Positions 34,160-42,831 of a DNA stretch of 64,000 bases are shown piece by piece. Location of the stretch: the NCBI GenBank assembly GCA_964538565.1, contig CAZIGW010000089.1, positions 1 to 64,000 on the forward strand, in the 5' to 3' direction. Below the pieces are notes generated by a model, which searched no databases, had not been told where the DNA came from, and saw only the letters and a list, made by a program, of their open reading frames with translations. This DNA comes from CAYVBN01 sp964538565 (lineage in GTDB: Bacteria > Pseudomonadota > Alphaproteobacteria > Rhizobiales > Xanthobacteraceae). How positions within the stretch are numbered: the stretch's first letter is position 1; each line of letters begins with the position of its first letter. A program made the position numbers and the translations under genes.

Positions 34160-34947
34160 CACCCAAGGAATACGAGCGCCTCGAGCGGGCGATGCCGTGG
34201 CTCGTGATCGTCGGCTTCGTGCTGCTGTGGGAGCTGATCGTGAGGGTCTTCGGCATCCGATCGTTCATCCTGCCGGCGCCGACCGACATCTACGTGGCGC
34301 TGATCCAGTATCACGAGCCGATCATGGCGAGCGCGCTGTTCACGCTGGTCAACACGCTGGTGGGCTTCGGCATCGGGATCGTGGTCGGGCTGCTGCTCGG
34401 CATCGTCATCGGCTCGTCGCGGCTCGCCTACGCGGGACTCTATCCGGTGCTGGTCGGGATCAACTCGATCCCCAAGGCCGCGATCGTGCCGATCCTGGTG
34501 TTGTGGATGGGGATCGGACAGCCGCCCGCCATCACCACGGCGTTCATGCTGTCGTTCTTCCCGATCTCGGTGAACGTCGCCACCGGGCTCGCGACGACCG
34601 AGCCGGAGCTCGAGGACGTGCTGCGTTCGCTCGGGGCAACGCGTTTCGACATTCTCTGGAAGGTCGGCATCCCGCGATCGCTGCCCTATTTCTTCGCCTC
34701 CCTGAAGGTCTCGATCACGCTGGCGTTCATCGGCGCGGTGATTTCCGAGACGCTCGCGTCGAACGACGGCATCGGGTACCTGATGGTGCAGGCGGCCTCC
34801 CAGTTCCGCACGCCGCTGATGTTCGCCGGCGTGACCGTCATCGCCGCGATGGGCATTGCCACCTACGTGGTGTTCGTGCTGATCGAACGGCGGTTCACGA
34901 GCTGGGCGATGCGGCGCCAGAACGTTGCGATGCCAAGCGGCGGCTGA
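34156..34947 (+). CDS. NitT/TauT-type ABC transporter permease
   Basis: Inner-membrane subunit of 263 residues with about six helices (BPD_transp_1 fold). The cytoplasmic EAA loop that docks to the ATPase is TEPELEDVLRSLGATRFDIL with a following GIPRSLPYFF. The helical SFFPISVNVATGL and AVISETLASNDGIGYL segments are usual for TauC/SsuC relatives. It is the last gene of the rightward hydroxylase I unit and converges on the MaoC-like gene with a 23-bp gap. Confidence 0.92.
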   Translation: MTPKEYERLERAMPWLVIVGFVLLWELIVRVFGIRSFILPAPTDIYVALIQYHEPIMASALFTLVNTLVGFGIGIVVGLLLGIVIGSSRLAYAGLYPVLVGINSIPKAAIVPILVLWMGIGQPPAITTAFMLSFFPISVNVATGLATTEPELEDVLRSLGATRFDILWKVGIPRSLPYFFASLKVSITLAFIGAVISETLASNDGIGYLMVQAASQFRTPLMFAGVTVIAAMGIATYVVFVLIERRFTSWAMRRQNVAMPSGG

Positions 34948-34970
34948 CGCGCGCCAAGGGCCGCGCCACG

Positions 34971-35912
34971 TCAGTCCTTGTCGGCGACCGCCATTCGCGC
35001 CGTGAAGTCGTACACCCGGACGCCGTTGCGATCGGTGCCGCCGTTGCGGCTTTTCAGGATCGTCTCCCCGGCGGCGGATTTCACCACCTCGATCGGGGTG
35101 AAGTCGAACGTGATCCGGTCGCCGGCCAGGACCGGGCGCCGCCAGTGCAGGTTCTCGACAGACAAAAAGCGTTCCGGGATCGGCAGAGGTGCACGGCCGG
35201 CGAGGAGCGTGTCCGCGTAGGCACGCATCCACAGCGCGGCCGTCTGCCAGCCGGAGGCGGCAAGCGCGCCGAACAGGCCGGCCCTGCCGGCTGCTTCGTC
35301 GACGTGAAACGGCTGGGGATCGTAGACGCGCGCGAAACCGATCATGTCGCCGGCCGTGAATTCCGCGGCGCCGAGCGGGATCGCCGCGGTCCGCTGTCCG
35401 CGCTGATCATCGGTCGATCCGCGCGGCTTGGGGGAGGCCGATGCGGCATCCGGCTCGCGGGCGGCGCCGCGGGCCGTCCGGCGGGCGAGCATCACGAAGT
35501 TTTTCTGCGAGAACACCGGTTCGCCGGCCGGATCGAGAATCTCGTAGCGGAACTGGACGAGACCGAGATTCGGCTTGGAGCGTGAGGCGCGGGCGTCGAG
35601 GACGGTGTAGCGCCCGGTGAGACGGTCGCCCGCGAACACCGGCTTGATCCAGCGCACTTCGTCGATGCCCGGGGCGCCCTGGGCGGCGGTGCGAACCATC
35701 CAGCCGTCGAAATTCATGCGCATGAGAATGGCGCAGTACTGCCACGGCGCGACCGCGGGGCGCGAGCCGGCCTGCGCGCGATGCAGGCGCCGCGCCCACA
35801 AGGGGTCGTACCGTTCCGAGTAGGCGCGAATTTCCGCGTCGGTCGGGGCATATGGGCCGAAATCGAGGGTCTGCCCGACCGGAAAATCTTCGAAGTGAAG
35901 CACCTCGCTCAC
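34971..35912 (-). CDS. MaoC-like double hotdog-fold protein
   Basis: Probable acyl-CoA hydratase or thioesterase-like protein, 313 residues in two hotdog domains. The N-terminal half has HFEDFPVGQTLDFGPY typical of MaoC. The C-terminal half has ARVYDPQPFHVDEAAGRAGLFG, the hydratase 2 motif with Asp and His, then LAGDRITF. A linker of about 30 residues rich in Arg, Ala and Pro lies between them. It starts at GTG (35912) with GGAGG a few bases upstream. It is separated by 88 bp from the XRE regulator on the same strand. Activity on a CoA ester from the ligase at 24551 is possible but not shown. Confidence 0.85.
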   Translation of the reverse strand: MSEVLHFEDFPVGQTLDFGPYAPTDAEIRAYSERYDPLWARRLHRAQAGSRPAVAPWQYCAILMRMNFDGWMVRTAAQGAPGIDEVRWIKPVFAGDRLTGRYTVLDARASRSKPNLGLVQFRYEILDPAGEPVFSQKNFVMLARRTARGAAREPDAASASPKPRGSTDDQRGQRTAAIPLGAAEFTAGDMIGFARVYDPQPFHVDEAAGRAGLFGALAASGWQTAALWMRAYADTLLAGRAPLPIPERFLSVENLHWRRPVLAGDRITFDFTPIEVVKSAAGETILKSRNGGTDRNGVRVYDFTARMAVADKD

Positions 35913-35999
35913 CGGTCCTCCGGTTCCCTGAATTGTGTGGATCGTCGGTCGCCGGAGCGCCCCGGCGCGGCCGAAATGTCCTTGGATCGCGCCGCAACC

Positions 36000-36932
36000 T
36001 CAGCGCCGGGCCTCGGCGCCGGCGCGCTCGCGCGCGGTCCTGCGACTGGCGTTCTGCGACTTGCTGATCAGGTCACGCAGATAGGCGCCGGCCTCGCGGC
36101 CCTTGATGGCGGTGCGCCAGGCTTCCTTGACGACGTTCTCGTGCAGCGCCAGCGCCTCGGGCGCGGAGGTCGCCATGGCGACGCCGACGCGGATGTTGGG
36201 CTGCTCCCCGAGCCGGAAGGGACTGATCACCAGCACGTTTCCGGAACGCCGGCGGAAGATCTGGAACCCCGTGTGCGGCAGGCTGTCAGTGACGAGCCCG
36301 ATCTGAATGCCGATCGATTCCTCCTCGGCGATGGAGGCGAAATGCTCGATCTCGGCGCGCGCCATGTCCCGGCGCATGGCCTTCTGCCGCTCGGTCAGGC
36401 TGACGCGGCCGACCAGGCCGTTGTTGAGGAACGGCTCGATCTGCATCGCCGAGATGAGGTTGACGATCGGCGGCCGGCGCCGGCGATAGGCGCGCTTGCG
36501 CTCGTGCAGGATCTCCATGATCCGCTCGACGTCGGCGAGCGCCTTGCCGCGGTTCGGCAGATCGTCCGGGATGCTCTCGCGGAGCACCTGGTCGAGCGCC
36601 ATTTCGAAATTGTCGGAACCCAGCAGGAACGAGATCGGCCCGGAGAGCACGACCATGTGCTCGGCGGTTTCCTCGAGCTGGCGCAGGCGCTCGAAATAGG
36701 CGACGGCCGAGGGGATGTACTCGATTCCGACGCCGAGCAGGGTCGGAAGCGACACCTGCAGCAGTTCGGAAAGGCGTTCGAGCGTCTCGATCTTGGCGAG
36801 CTCGCCCTTCTCGAACCGATAGAGCGCGGTGCGCGAAATCCCGAGGCGGTCGGCCACTTCGTCGGCGCTCAGGCCCGAGCCGAGGCGAAAAGCCCGCAGG
36901 CGCTGTCCGATCTCGTCGTATTGCAGGGCCAT
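36000..36932 (-). CDS. XRE family transcriptional regulator with a long effector domain
   Basis: DNA-binding regulator of 310 residues. The N-terminal helix-turn-helix is clear: IGQRLRAFRLGSGLSADEVA then DRLGISRTALYRFEKGE. The remaining 240 residues contain no domain I can name and may bind an acyl-CoA or aromatic effector. The ATG at 36932 is chosen, with GGAG 7 bases upstream, because the longer form to 36944 would use TTG. It sits between the MaoC-like and quinone oxidoreductase genes in a leftward run, so it may control these catabolic genes and itself. Target operators could include the inverted repeat at 26776-26794, which is speculative. Confidence 0.85.
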   Translation of the reverse strand: MALQYDEIGQRLRAFRLGSGLSADEVADRLGISRTALYRFEKGELAKIETLERLSELLQVSLPTLLGVGIEYIPSAVAYFERLRQLEETAEHMVVLSGPISFLLGSDNFEMALDQVLRESIPDDLPNRGKALADVERIMEILHERKRAYRRRRPPIVNLISAMQIEPFLNNGLVGRVSLTERQKAMRRDMARAEIEHFASIAEEESIGIQIGLVTDSLPHTGFQIFRRRSGNVLVISPFRLGEQPNIRVGVAMATSAPEALALHENVVKEAWRTAIKGREAGAYLRDLISKSQNASRRTARERAGAEARR

Positions 36933-36962
36933 GTGATGCTCCAATGTGTGAACCTTGCCCGG

Positions 36963-37973
36963 TCACACGGCGGGCTTGAGAGCGGGTTGGGGCAGCAGAA
37001 CGATGCGGCCGGAGGCCTGGCGCTCGCGCAGTTGATGCAGCGCGTCCTTCACGTGGCCGAGGGCGAACGTCGTGGTCGGCGGCGCATGCAGTTTGCCGGC
37101 CTCGAACAGACGGAAGATCTCGGAATAGCACTTGCGCATCAGATCGGGCATTCGTTTGCGGTAGTCGCTGATCTGCAGGCCGGTGATCTCGATGTTCTTG
37201 AGCAGAACATAGTTCATTTTCAGGCTGGGGATGCGTCCGGCCGCAAAGCCGATCACCACCAGCCGGCCCCGCCAGGCGACGGCGCGCACCGCGGCATCGA
37301 AAAAATCCCCGCCGATCGGGTCGAGCACGACATCGGCGCCGCGGCCTTCCGTCTCCTTGTAGACCTGCTCGCGCAGGCTGTCGCGCAGCCCGGGGGCGGC
37401 GAGATCGATGATTGCGTCCGCTCCCGCATCGATCACCATCTGGCGCTTGGCCGGATTGCTGATGCCGGCGAGAACCCGCAGGCCGTAGGCTTTTCCGAGC
37501 TGGATGGCGGCGAGGCCGACCGCGCCGCTGGCGCCGAGCACCAGCATCGTCTCGCCCGCCTGGGCGCGGGCGCGCTCGCAGATCGCGAACCACGCCGTGT
37601 CGTAGGCGAGCGCCATGGCGGCGGCGTCAGGAAACGACATCGCGGCGGGCAGCCGGATGCAGTCTTTCGCCGGAACGCTGATCTTCGTGGCGTAGCCGCC
37701 CTGTTCGGCGAGCGTGAGAACGCGGTCGCCCGCCTTCCATTCACCGGCGTTCGGGCCCACGCCGGCGATCGTACCGGTCGGAAGCTTTCCCGGGATGAAC
37801 GGGATTGGCGGCAGGAACTGGTACTTGCCGCCGATCACCAGGAGATCGACGAAGTTTGCCGCGACCGCCTGGATGTCGACCACCACCTCGCCGGGCTTCG
37901 GCACCGGATCGGGGGCATCCTCGAGCGACAGCGTGTCGGGACCGCCGAACTGACGAACGAATGCTCCGCGCAT
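36963..37973 (-). CDS. Zinc-independent NADPH:quinone oxidoreductase / enoyl reductase (MDR family)
   Basis: Medium-chain dehydrogenase/reductase of 336 residues. The substrate domain begins MRGAFVRQFGGPDTL and holds NFVDLLVIGGKYQF. The NADPH Rossmann motif is LVLGASGAVGLAAIQLGKAYG. No zinc-ligand cysteines are present. Relatives reduce quinones or alpha,beta-unsaturated acyl-CoA. The ATG at 37973 is clear from homology, since the open frame upstream belongs to the antisense of the amidase gene. It precedes the XRE regulator by 30 bp and follows the amidase by 29 bp, forming a leftward operon. Confidence 0.9.
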   Translation of the reverse strand: MRGAFVRQFGGPDTLSLEDAPDPVPKPGEVVVDIQAVAANFVDLLVIGGKYQFLPPIPFIPGKLPTGTIAGVGPNAGEWKAGDRVLTLAEQGGYATKISVPAKDCIRLPAAMSFPDAAAMALAYDTAWFAICERARAQAGETMLVLGASGAVGLAAIQLGKAYGLRVLAGISNPAKRQMVIDAGADAIIDLAAPGLRDSLREQVYKETEGRGADVVLDPIGGDFFDAAVRAVAWRGRLVVIGFAAGRIPSLKMNYVLLKNIEITGLQISDYRKRMPDLMRKCYSEIFRLFEAGKLHAPPTTTFALGHVKDALHQLRERQASGRIVLLPQPALKPAV

Positions 37974-38002
37974 GGTCTTTCCTTCTGTGCGGGTGCGCCG
38001 CC

Positions 38003-39361
38003 TCAGCGCGCGCCCTCGACGCTGGACCGGGCGAAATCGCCGGGCGGCATGGCCGTGCTGCCGTCGATGCCGGCGGACCCGGCCAGCCAACGGGCAACGT
38101 TCAGGAGCTCGAGGTCGGCATGGCGCCGCGCCACCACCTGGACGCCGACCGGCATGCCGTGCGGGCCGCGCACCGCCGGCAGGCTGAGGGTGGGCGCATG
38201 CAGCAGCGTCCACAAGCCCTGCAGGCTCGGATCGCCCGCGTAGCCGAGGCCGACCGGCGCCTCGCCGTTGACGCAGGGCGCGAGCAGGACGTCGAAGCGT
38301 TCGAACAGACGGTCGAGCTCCGTCCGGCAGCCTTCGGCGAACTGCAGGATCGCATGATAGCGGTCGCCGGAAACTTGCCGGCCGAGCTCGATCGCGCGGG
38401 TCATCTGCGGGCTGATCGCATCGCGATGATGCGCCCATTCCCAGGCGAGCGAACGGGCGCGCTCGACGTTGTTGATGGTTTCGCGCGCCTCCGACAGCCC
38501 GCCGAAGGCTTCGGGCAGCGCGAAGTGCTCGACCCGCGCGCCGGCCGCCCCGGCGGCTCTGGTCGCGTGTTCGAGGGCGAAGCGGCTTTCCGGTTGCGCC
38601 TTGTCCCACAAATAGGTTCGGCACACGCCGATGCGCGGCGGCGCCACATCGGCGAGCGGCAGCGTGCGTTGCGTCAACACCCCGAAGGCAAGCGCAATGT
38701 CCTCGATCTGGCGCGCCATCAACCCGATGGTGTCGAGGCTCTCCGCGGCGAACTTGAGGCCCATGCGATTGATGGCGCCGAAGGTTGGCTTGAAGCCGAC
38801 GATCCCGCAGAACGACGACGGACGCAGCACCGAGCCGCCGGTCTGGGTGCCGAGCGCGAGCGGCACCATGAAGTCGGCGACCGCGGCTCCCGATCCGCTC
38901 GACGAGCCGCCGGGCGTGCGCTCGAGATCGTGCGGATTGCGGGTAGGGCCCGGTGCCGGGCCGGCGAATTCGCAGGTGACGGTCTTGCCGAGGATGACGG
39001 CGCCGGCGGCGCGCAGCATGGCGACACACGAGGCATCGGCGCGCGTGCGGTAGCCGGCATAGACCGGCGAGCCCATCTGGGTGGGAAAATCGGCGGTGTC
39101 GAGCACGTCCTTGATGCCGACCGGAATGCCGTGCAGCGGGCCCCTTGCCGGAACGCTGTCACGCTCGCGCGCCTGCGCCAACGCATGGTCGAAGTCGAGC
39201 GCCGCCCAGGCCTGGATGTCGCCTTCGCGCTGCGAGATCCGTTCGAGCGAGGCGCGCACCAGGTCCTCCGCGCTGATGCGGCGGCTCGCGATCAGTTGCG
39301 CCGCCGTCGCAAGCGGGAGCGTGTTCAAGTCGTTGGCGGTCGCCTCGGCGGGGCTTCTCAT
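38003..39361 (-). CDS. Amidase signature family amidohydrolase
   Basis: Hydrolyses a carboxamide to acid and ammonia. It has 452 residues. The Ser-cisSer-Lys triad is visible: Lys84 in GIPVGIKD, the Gly/Ser-rich signature GGSSSGSGAAVA around 151-162, and nucleophile Ser177 in TQTGGSVLRPSS. GatA-type function is unlikely because no GatB/GatC lies near and context is catabolic. It is the first gene of the leftward run amidase-quinone oxidoreductase-XRE-MaoC. Upstream is an AT-rich patch with an inverted repeat (39498-39520). Confidence 0.9.
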   Translation of the reverse strand: MRSPAEATANDLNTLPLATAAQLIASRRISAEDLVRASLERISQREGDIQAWAALDFDHALAQARERDSVPARGPLHGIPVGIKDVLDTADFPTQMGSPVYAGYRTRADASCVAMLRAAGAVILGKTVTCEFAGPAPGPTRNPHDLERTPGGSSSGSGAAVADFMVPLALGTQTGGSVLRPSSFCGIVGFKPTFGAINRMGLKFAAESLDTIGLMARQIEDIALAFGVLTQRTLPLADVAPPRIGVCRTYLWDKAQPESRFALEHATRAAGAAGARVEHFALPEAFGGLSEARETINNVERARSLAWEWAHHRDAISPQMTRAIELGRQVSGDRYHAILQFAEGCRTELDRLFERFDVLLAPCVNGEAPVGLGYAGDPSLQGLWTLLHAPTLSLPAVRGPHGMPVGVQVVARRHADLELLNVARWLAGSAGIDGSTAMPPGDFARSSVEGAR

Positions 39362-39707
39362 CGCGGACGGACCTGCACGAAAGATGGGACTGGAGACAGC
39401 GTCACGTGCGTTGCGGGCAACGGCATTGCGGTCTCATGGCGCGCGGCCGACGTCACCGGCGAGGCGAGGGGGCGTGCCGTGACGGCGCTGTGACACATTT
39501 TTGGATATTTACCCCAAAAAGCGATACCGCGGCAAGGCGGCTCCCCTGCGCCCGAGAATTCGGCGTTTCCTGGAGAAACCGGCATGGACCCGGAAAATCC
39601 GTGCCATTCCGCACACGCCACAGGAGGCCGTTGCGTACAAAAAACGGTAAAGACCGTGGCAAAATCCCGTCGGCGCGCCCCCTCGGGTTCGGCGGGTACC
39701 CGATCCG
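39362..39707. promoter_or_regulatory. Intergenic region with AT-rich inverted repeat upstream of the amidase
   Basis: A 346-bp gap between the amidase start and the tcuB stop. TTTTTGG (39498-39504) and CCAAAAA (39514-39520) form a perfect 7-bp dyad in an unusually AT-rich patch containing GGATATTTACC. It lies about 140 bp upstream of the amidase ATG and is a plausible promoter or operator. No gene was recognised. Confidence 0.4.
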
Positions 39708-40814
39708 TCACTCGTCGCCCAGGCCCATGCCCGAGCGACGCTCCTGGGCATACCGCACGAGCGCGGCGAAGCGGAAGATCCCGTGCACGAACTTGCCGTA
39801 CGGCATGGTGACGAACAGGGCAAAGACGACGCCGAGGTGAAGCGCGAGCAGCGGATTGAGCGCCGCCGTGTCGCGCAGCACGAGCACGAGCAGGCCGGTG
39901 ACGCCGGTGAGGAGGAGCATGAGGGTGAACGCCACGTCCATTCCGCTGTGCTCCTTGGCCAGGAGATCGGGCTCGCGGCGCAAGCGCGACGCAAGAAGCC
40001 CGATCGGCCCGACGACGAGGCCGATGCCGCCGAGCGTGCCGAGCACGACCGGCAGGTCGTACCACGGGTAGGGCGCCTCGCGTCCGAGCAGGTAGTGATA
40101 GAGCGTCGCGACCGACGTCGCCGCGAAACAGAGCAGAAAGCCGTAGAAGGTTGCGTGGTGATAGTGGCGCCGGCGGTCGGTCGGCGCATCGTCTTCATTC
40201 ATGCAGCCGGCGCCGCCACCGTCGAGATAGCGAAGCTGCGCCGCGTCCTTGATCGCCTGCCAGAGACCGGCCCCGCCGCCGGGCGGCGGCTCGCCCATGG
40301 CGCGCCAGAACCGGCGCACGCTCATCACGAGCGCCACGATCGCGTAGAGGAACGCGAGGCCGAACAGCAGAGCCATCGCGTCGTGCGGCATGATGCGATA
40401 GAAGGCGCCGGCCCCGGTCTCGGCCTGCAGGAACGCCGCGCCGGCCGCGGATCGGAATCCATAGAAGAATGCGGCGACGCCGAGCGCCAGCGCGAGCGCG
40501 ACCACGACGCCGTTGCGGGCGAACAGTCCGGACAATCCCGCCGGCCAGGCGTAGGTCGCGTAGGAATCGGTGCGTACGCGCGCCAGCGTCTTCGGCACGT
40601 TGACGTTGACTTCGTGCGGCGGCGAGAACTGGCAGTCGAAATAGCAGGCGCCGCAGCCGTGGCAGAGGTTGGCGAGGTAGTCGAGATCGCCGTCAGCGAA
40701 CGACCGGCGCATTTCCATCGCTGGAAAGACCGCGCACACGCCCTCGCAATAGCGGCACGAGTTGCACAGCGTCATCAGCCGGTCGGCTTCGGCGAGTGCT
40801 TCAGTTGCGTGCAT
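39708..40814 (-). CDS. tcuB: Tricarballylate utilization protein TcuB (Fe-S membrane electron carrier)
   Basis: Oxidises the reduced FADH2 of TcuA and passes electrons to the membrane quinone pool. It has 368 residues. Two N-terminal cysteine clusters, CNSCRYCEGVC and CHGCGACYFDC, bind iron-sulfur centres. The C-terminal two thirds has about six membrane helices with His residues suited to haem, including HHATFYGFLLC and ATLYHYLLG. The ATG at 40814 overlaps the end of tcuA by 14 bp, so they are coupled. Because tcuA carries a nonsense codon, this subunit may have lost its partner. The last residues are near-identical in style to Salmonella TcuB. Confidence 0.9.
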   Translation of the reverse strand: MHATEALAEADRLMTLCNSCRYCEGVCAVFPAMEMRRSFADGDLDYLANLCHGCGACYFDCQFSPPHEVNVNVPKTLARVRTDSYATYAWPAGLSGLFARNGVVVALALALGVAAFFYGFRSAAGAAFLQAETGAGAFYRIMPHDAMALLFGLAFLYAIVALVMSVRRFWRAMGEPPPGGGAGLWQAIKDAAQLRYLDGGGAGCMNEDDAPTDRRRHYHHATFYGFLLCFAATSVATLYHYLLGREAPYPWYDLPVVLGTLGGIGLVVGPIGLLASRLRREPDLLAKEHSGMDVAFTLMLLLTGVTGLLVLVLRDTAALNPLLALHLGVVFALFVTMPYGKFVHGIFRFAALVRYAQERRSGMGLGDE

Positions 40815-42198
40815 TGGTCGCCGCCTCCCGTCCCGCGATGCGCCCGAAGACGCTGCCGATCGTCATTCCGATGCCGGCGGCGTATCCGCGCCCCAGCACG
40901 TTGCCGGCCATGATCTCGCCGGCCGCGAACATGTTGTGGCTCGACCGGCCGTTCGCCATCACCATGCGGGCGTTCGTGTCGACCCGGGTGCCCAGATACG
41001 TGAAGGTGATGCCGGGCCGCACCGGATAGGCATAGAACGGCGCCGTCTCGATGCGCCGCGCCCAGTGGCTTTTCGGCGGCGACAGGCCTTCCGTGCGGCA
41101 GTCGTCGAGCGTGGTGAAATCGAAATGTCCCGGCCTGACCGCGGCGTTGAAGGTCGAGACGGTCTGTTCCAATGCCTGCGCATCGAGGCCGAGCTTGCCG
41201 GCGAGCGCGGCAAGCGTCGGCGCTTCGATCGCCGGAAAGCACGAAGGCATGAAAAGCTTCAGCGAGGACGCGTCGAAGATGATGTATCCGATCTGGTTGG
41301 GCTGTTTGGCGACGAGCCGGCCCCAGATCGCGTAGCGCTTCGGCCAGACGTCCTCGCCCTCGTCGTAGAAGCGCTGAGCCTTCTCGTTCACCACGATGCC
41401 GAACACCACGCAGTCGAGGCGCGTGATGATGCCGCCATCGTACTTCGGCGCGCGCGCGTCGATCGCCACGGCGTGGCACTGCGTGGGATCGCCGATCTGC
41501 TCGACGCCGTTGTCGAGCAGCATGCGCAGCACCGTGCCGCGGTTGTAGCGGGTGCCGCGGATGAGGAAATTCTCCGCCGGCGGGCCCCAGTAGGTCTTCA
41601 GCCATTCGATGTTGGATTCGAAGCCTCCGCAGGCGGCGACCAGCGCGGCGGCGCGTACCGCGCGTCGCTCCTTGCCGAGCTGGATGATCGCCGAGCGGAA
41701 CGCGCCGTCGTCGATCTCGAGGTCAACCACCTCCGCGTCGTAGACGACGTCGACGCCGAGGCTTTCGGCCGTGCGGTAGAGCGCATTGAGCATGGCGCGG
41801 CCGCCGCCGAGGAAGAAGGAATTGGTGCGCCCGAGGCTCAGCGTGCCGCCGAGCGAGGGCTGGAAGCGCACGCCCTGTTCGGCGATCCAGCGCAGCATCT
41901 CCTTGGATTCGTGGATCATGTGGCGCGCCAGCGGCTCGGTCGTGTGCCCCTCGGTGACGCGCAGGAGGTCGTTCCAGAATTCCTCTTCCGGATAGGGGCC
42001 GGTCAGCGTATCGGTGGCGCTGTCGTGCGCGCAGCGCATGTTGCGGGTGTGCCGGGTGTTGCCGCCGCGCTAGAACTTCGGCGCGGCTTCGAGCACGAGC
42101 ACGCTCGCACCGGCGCGCCGCGCGCTGATCGCGGCGCACAGGGCGGCGTTGCCGCCGCCGATCACCAGAACGTCGTATGTCTTGCCAAGGTCGATCAT
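40801..42198 (-). pseudogene. tcuA: TcuA tricarballylate dehydrogenase, interrupted by an in-frame TAG
   Basis: FAD-dependent dehydrogenase expected to oxidise tricarballylate to cis-aconitate. From the ATG at 42198 the N-terminal FAD motif reads YDVLVIGGGNAALCAAISAR and continues LVLEAAPKF. Codon 43 (42070-42072) is then TAG, and the frame resumes in register with RGGNTRHTRNMRC, exactly the family sequence. A single-base change (for example TAC to TAG) explains it. Without the stop the protein would be 465 residues, normal for TcuA. An internal start at 42039 would give a product lacking the dinucleotide fold, so it is probably inactive unless the stop is a sequencing error or is read through. 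Confidence 0.85.
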
Positions 42199-42831
42199 GC
42201 GGGCGCAATTCCATGCATGAAGCCGGAAATCGGGCGCCTTCCCGACGCTGCCCCGGTCAGGAACCGCACCCGCGGGCGGGAGCTTTCATGGTCGGAAAGC
42301 GGGTCCATGCACAAGAGTCGCGCGAGACGGCGCGCTTCCGGAATAGAACGCTTCGCGGCCCGGCACAACCGGGTTGTAAAAAAAATGCGACACAGCGCTT
42401 CTTTTAGGCCGAACCGGCGCGGGCGCGGCGATGGACAGAGCACGCGCGACGAGAGGGTCAGAATTCAGCGTTTGCCGGCTCCTTCGCGCCAGAGCGACAT
42501 TTTCAAGCGCCGCGCCCGCGGCGTCGCGGTCGCCAAGCGGCGGGCGGACTGTTCCAAAATGTTGACGAAGGACGTTTTTGGTGCGAGCATCCTGCGTCCT
42601 CGGACGTTCTGGCGAATGCGTTGCACGGCGCAGGCGATGAAACCGACGCGTCATTGTTTTCCCCCTGCCGATGAAGGCGTCCGATTGCGGGGCCTCGGCC
42701 GCGGAGCTGCGGACGGGCTCGTCGCGATTCCCCGGACAGCGGCCCGGCATCGCGAGAAGGTTCTTGCCTTTCGGCCCAACCGATCGAAGGCTCCGCGCAT
42801 CGACGTCAATCGCGTGCAGGGTTGTTGACGC
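42199..42831. promoter_or_regulatory. Divergent promoter region between tcuA and molybdenum hydroxylase II
   Basis: A 633-bp gap without a recognisable gene. It holds a 13-bp dyad ACAACC-G-GGTTGT at 42365-42377 followed by a run of eight A, and a TTGACG hexamer at 42562. Either could belong to a promoter or operator, but no consensus -10 pairs well with them. Confidence 0.35.

Noticed and set aside
36945..36968. GTGTGAACC...GGTCACAC imperfect repeat as an XRE operator
   Set aside because: The arms need a one-base gap, and the right part overlaps the end of the quinone oxidoreductase gene. It could be chance.
35781..38243. 820-residue open frame on the plus strand
   Set aside because: It is antisense to the XRE, quinone oxidoreductase and amidase genes, which are all well supported by motifs.
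42365..42377. ACAACC-G-GGTTGT dyad followed by A8 as a terminator or operator
   Set aside because: The A-run is on the wrong side for a rightward terminator and no gene ends here on the minus strand. An operator role has no support beyond symmetry.
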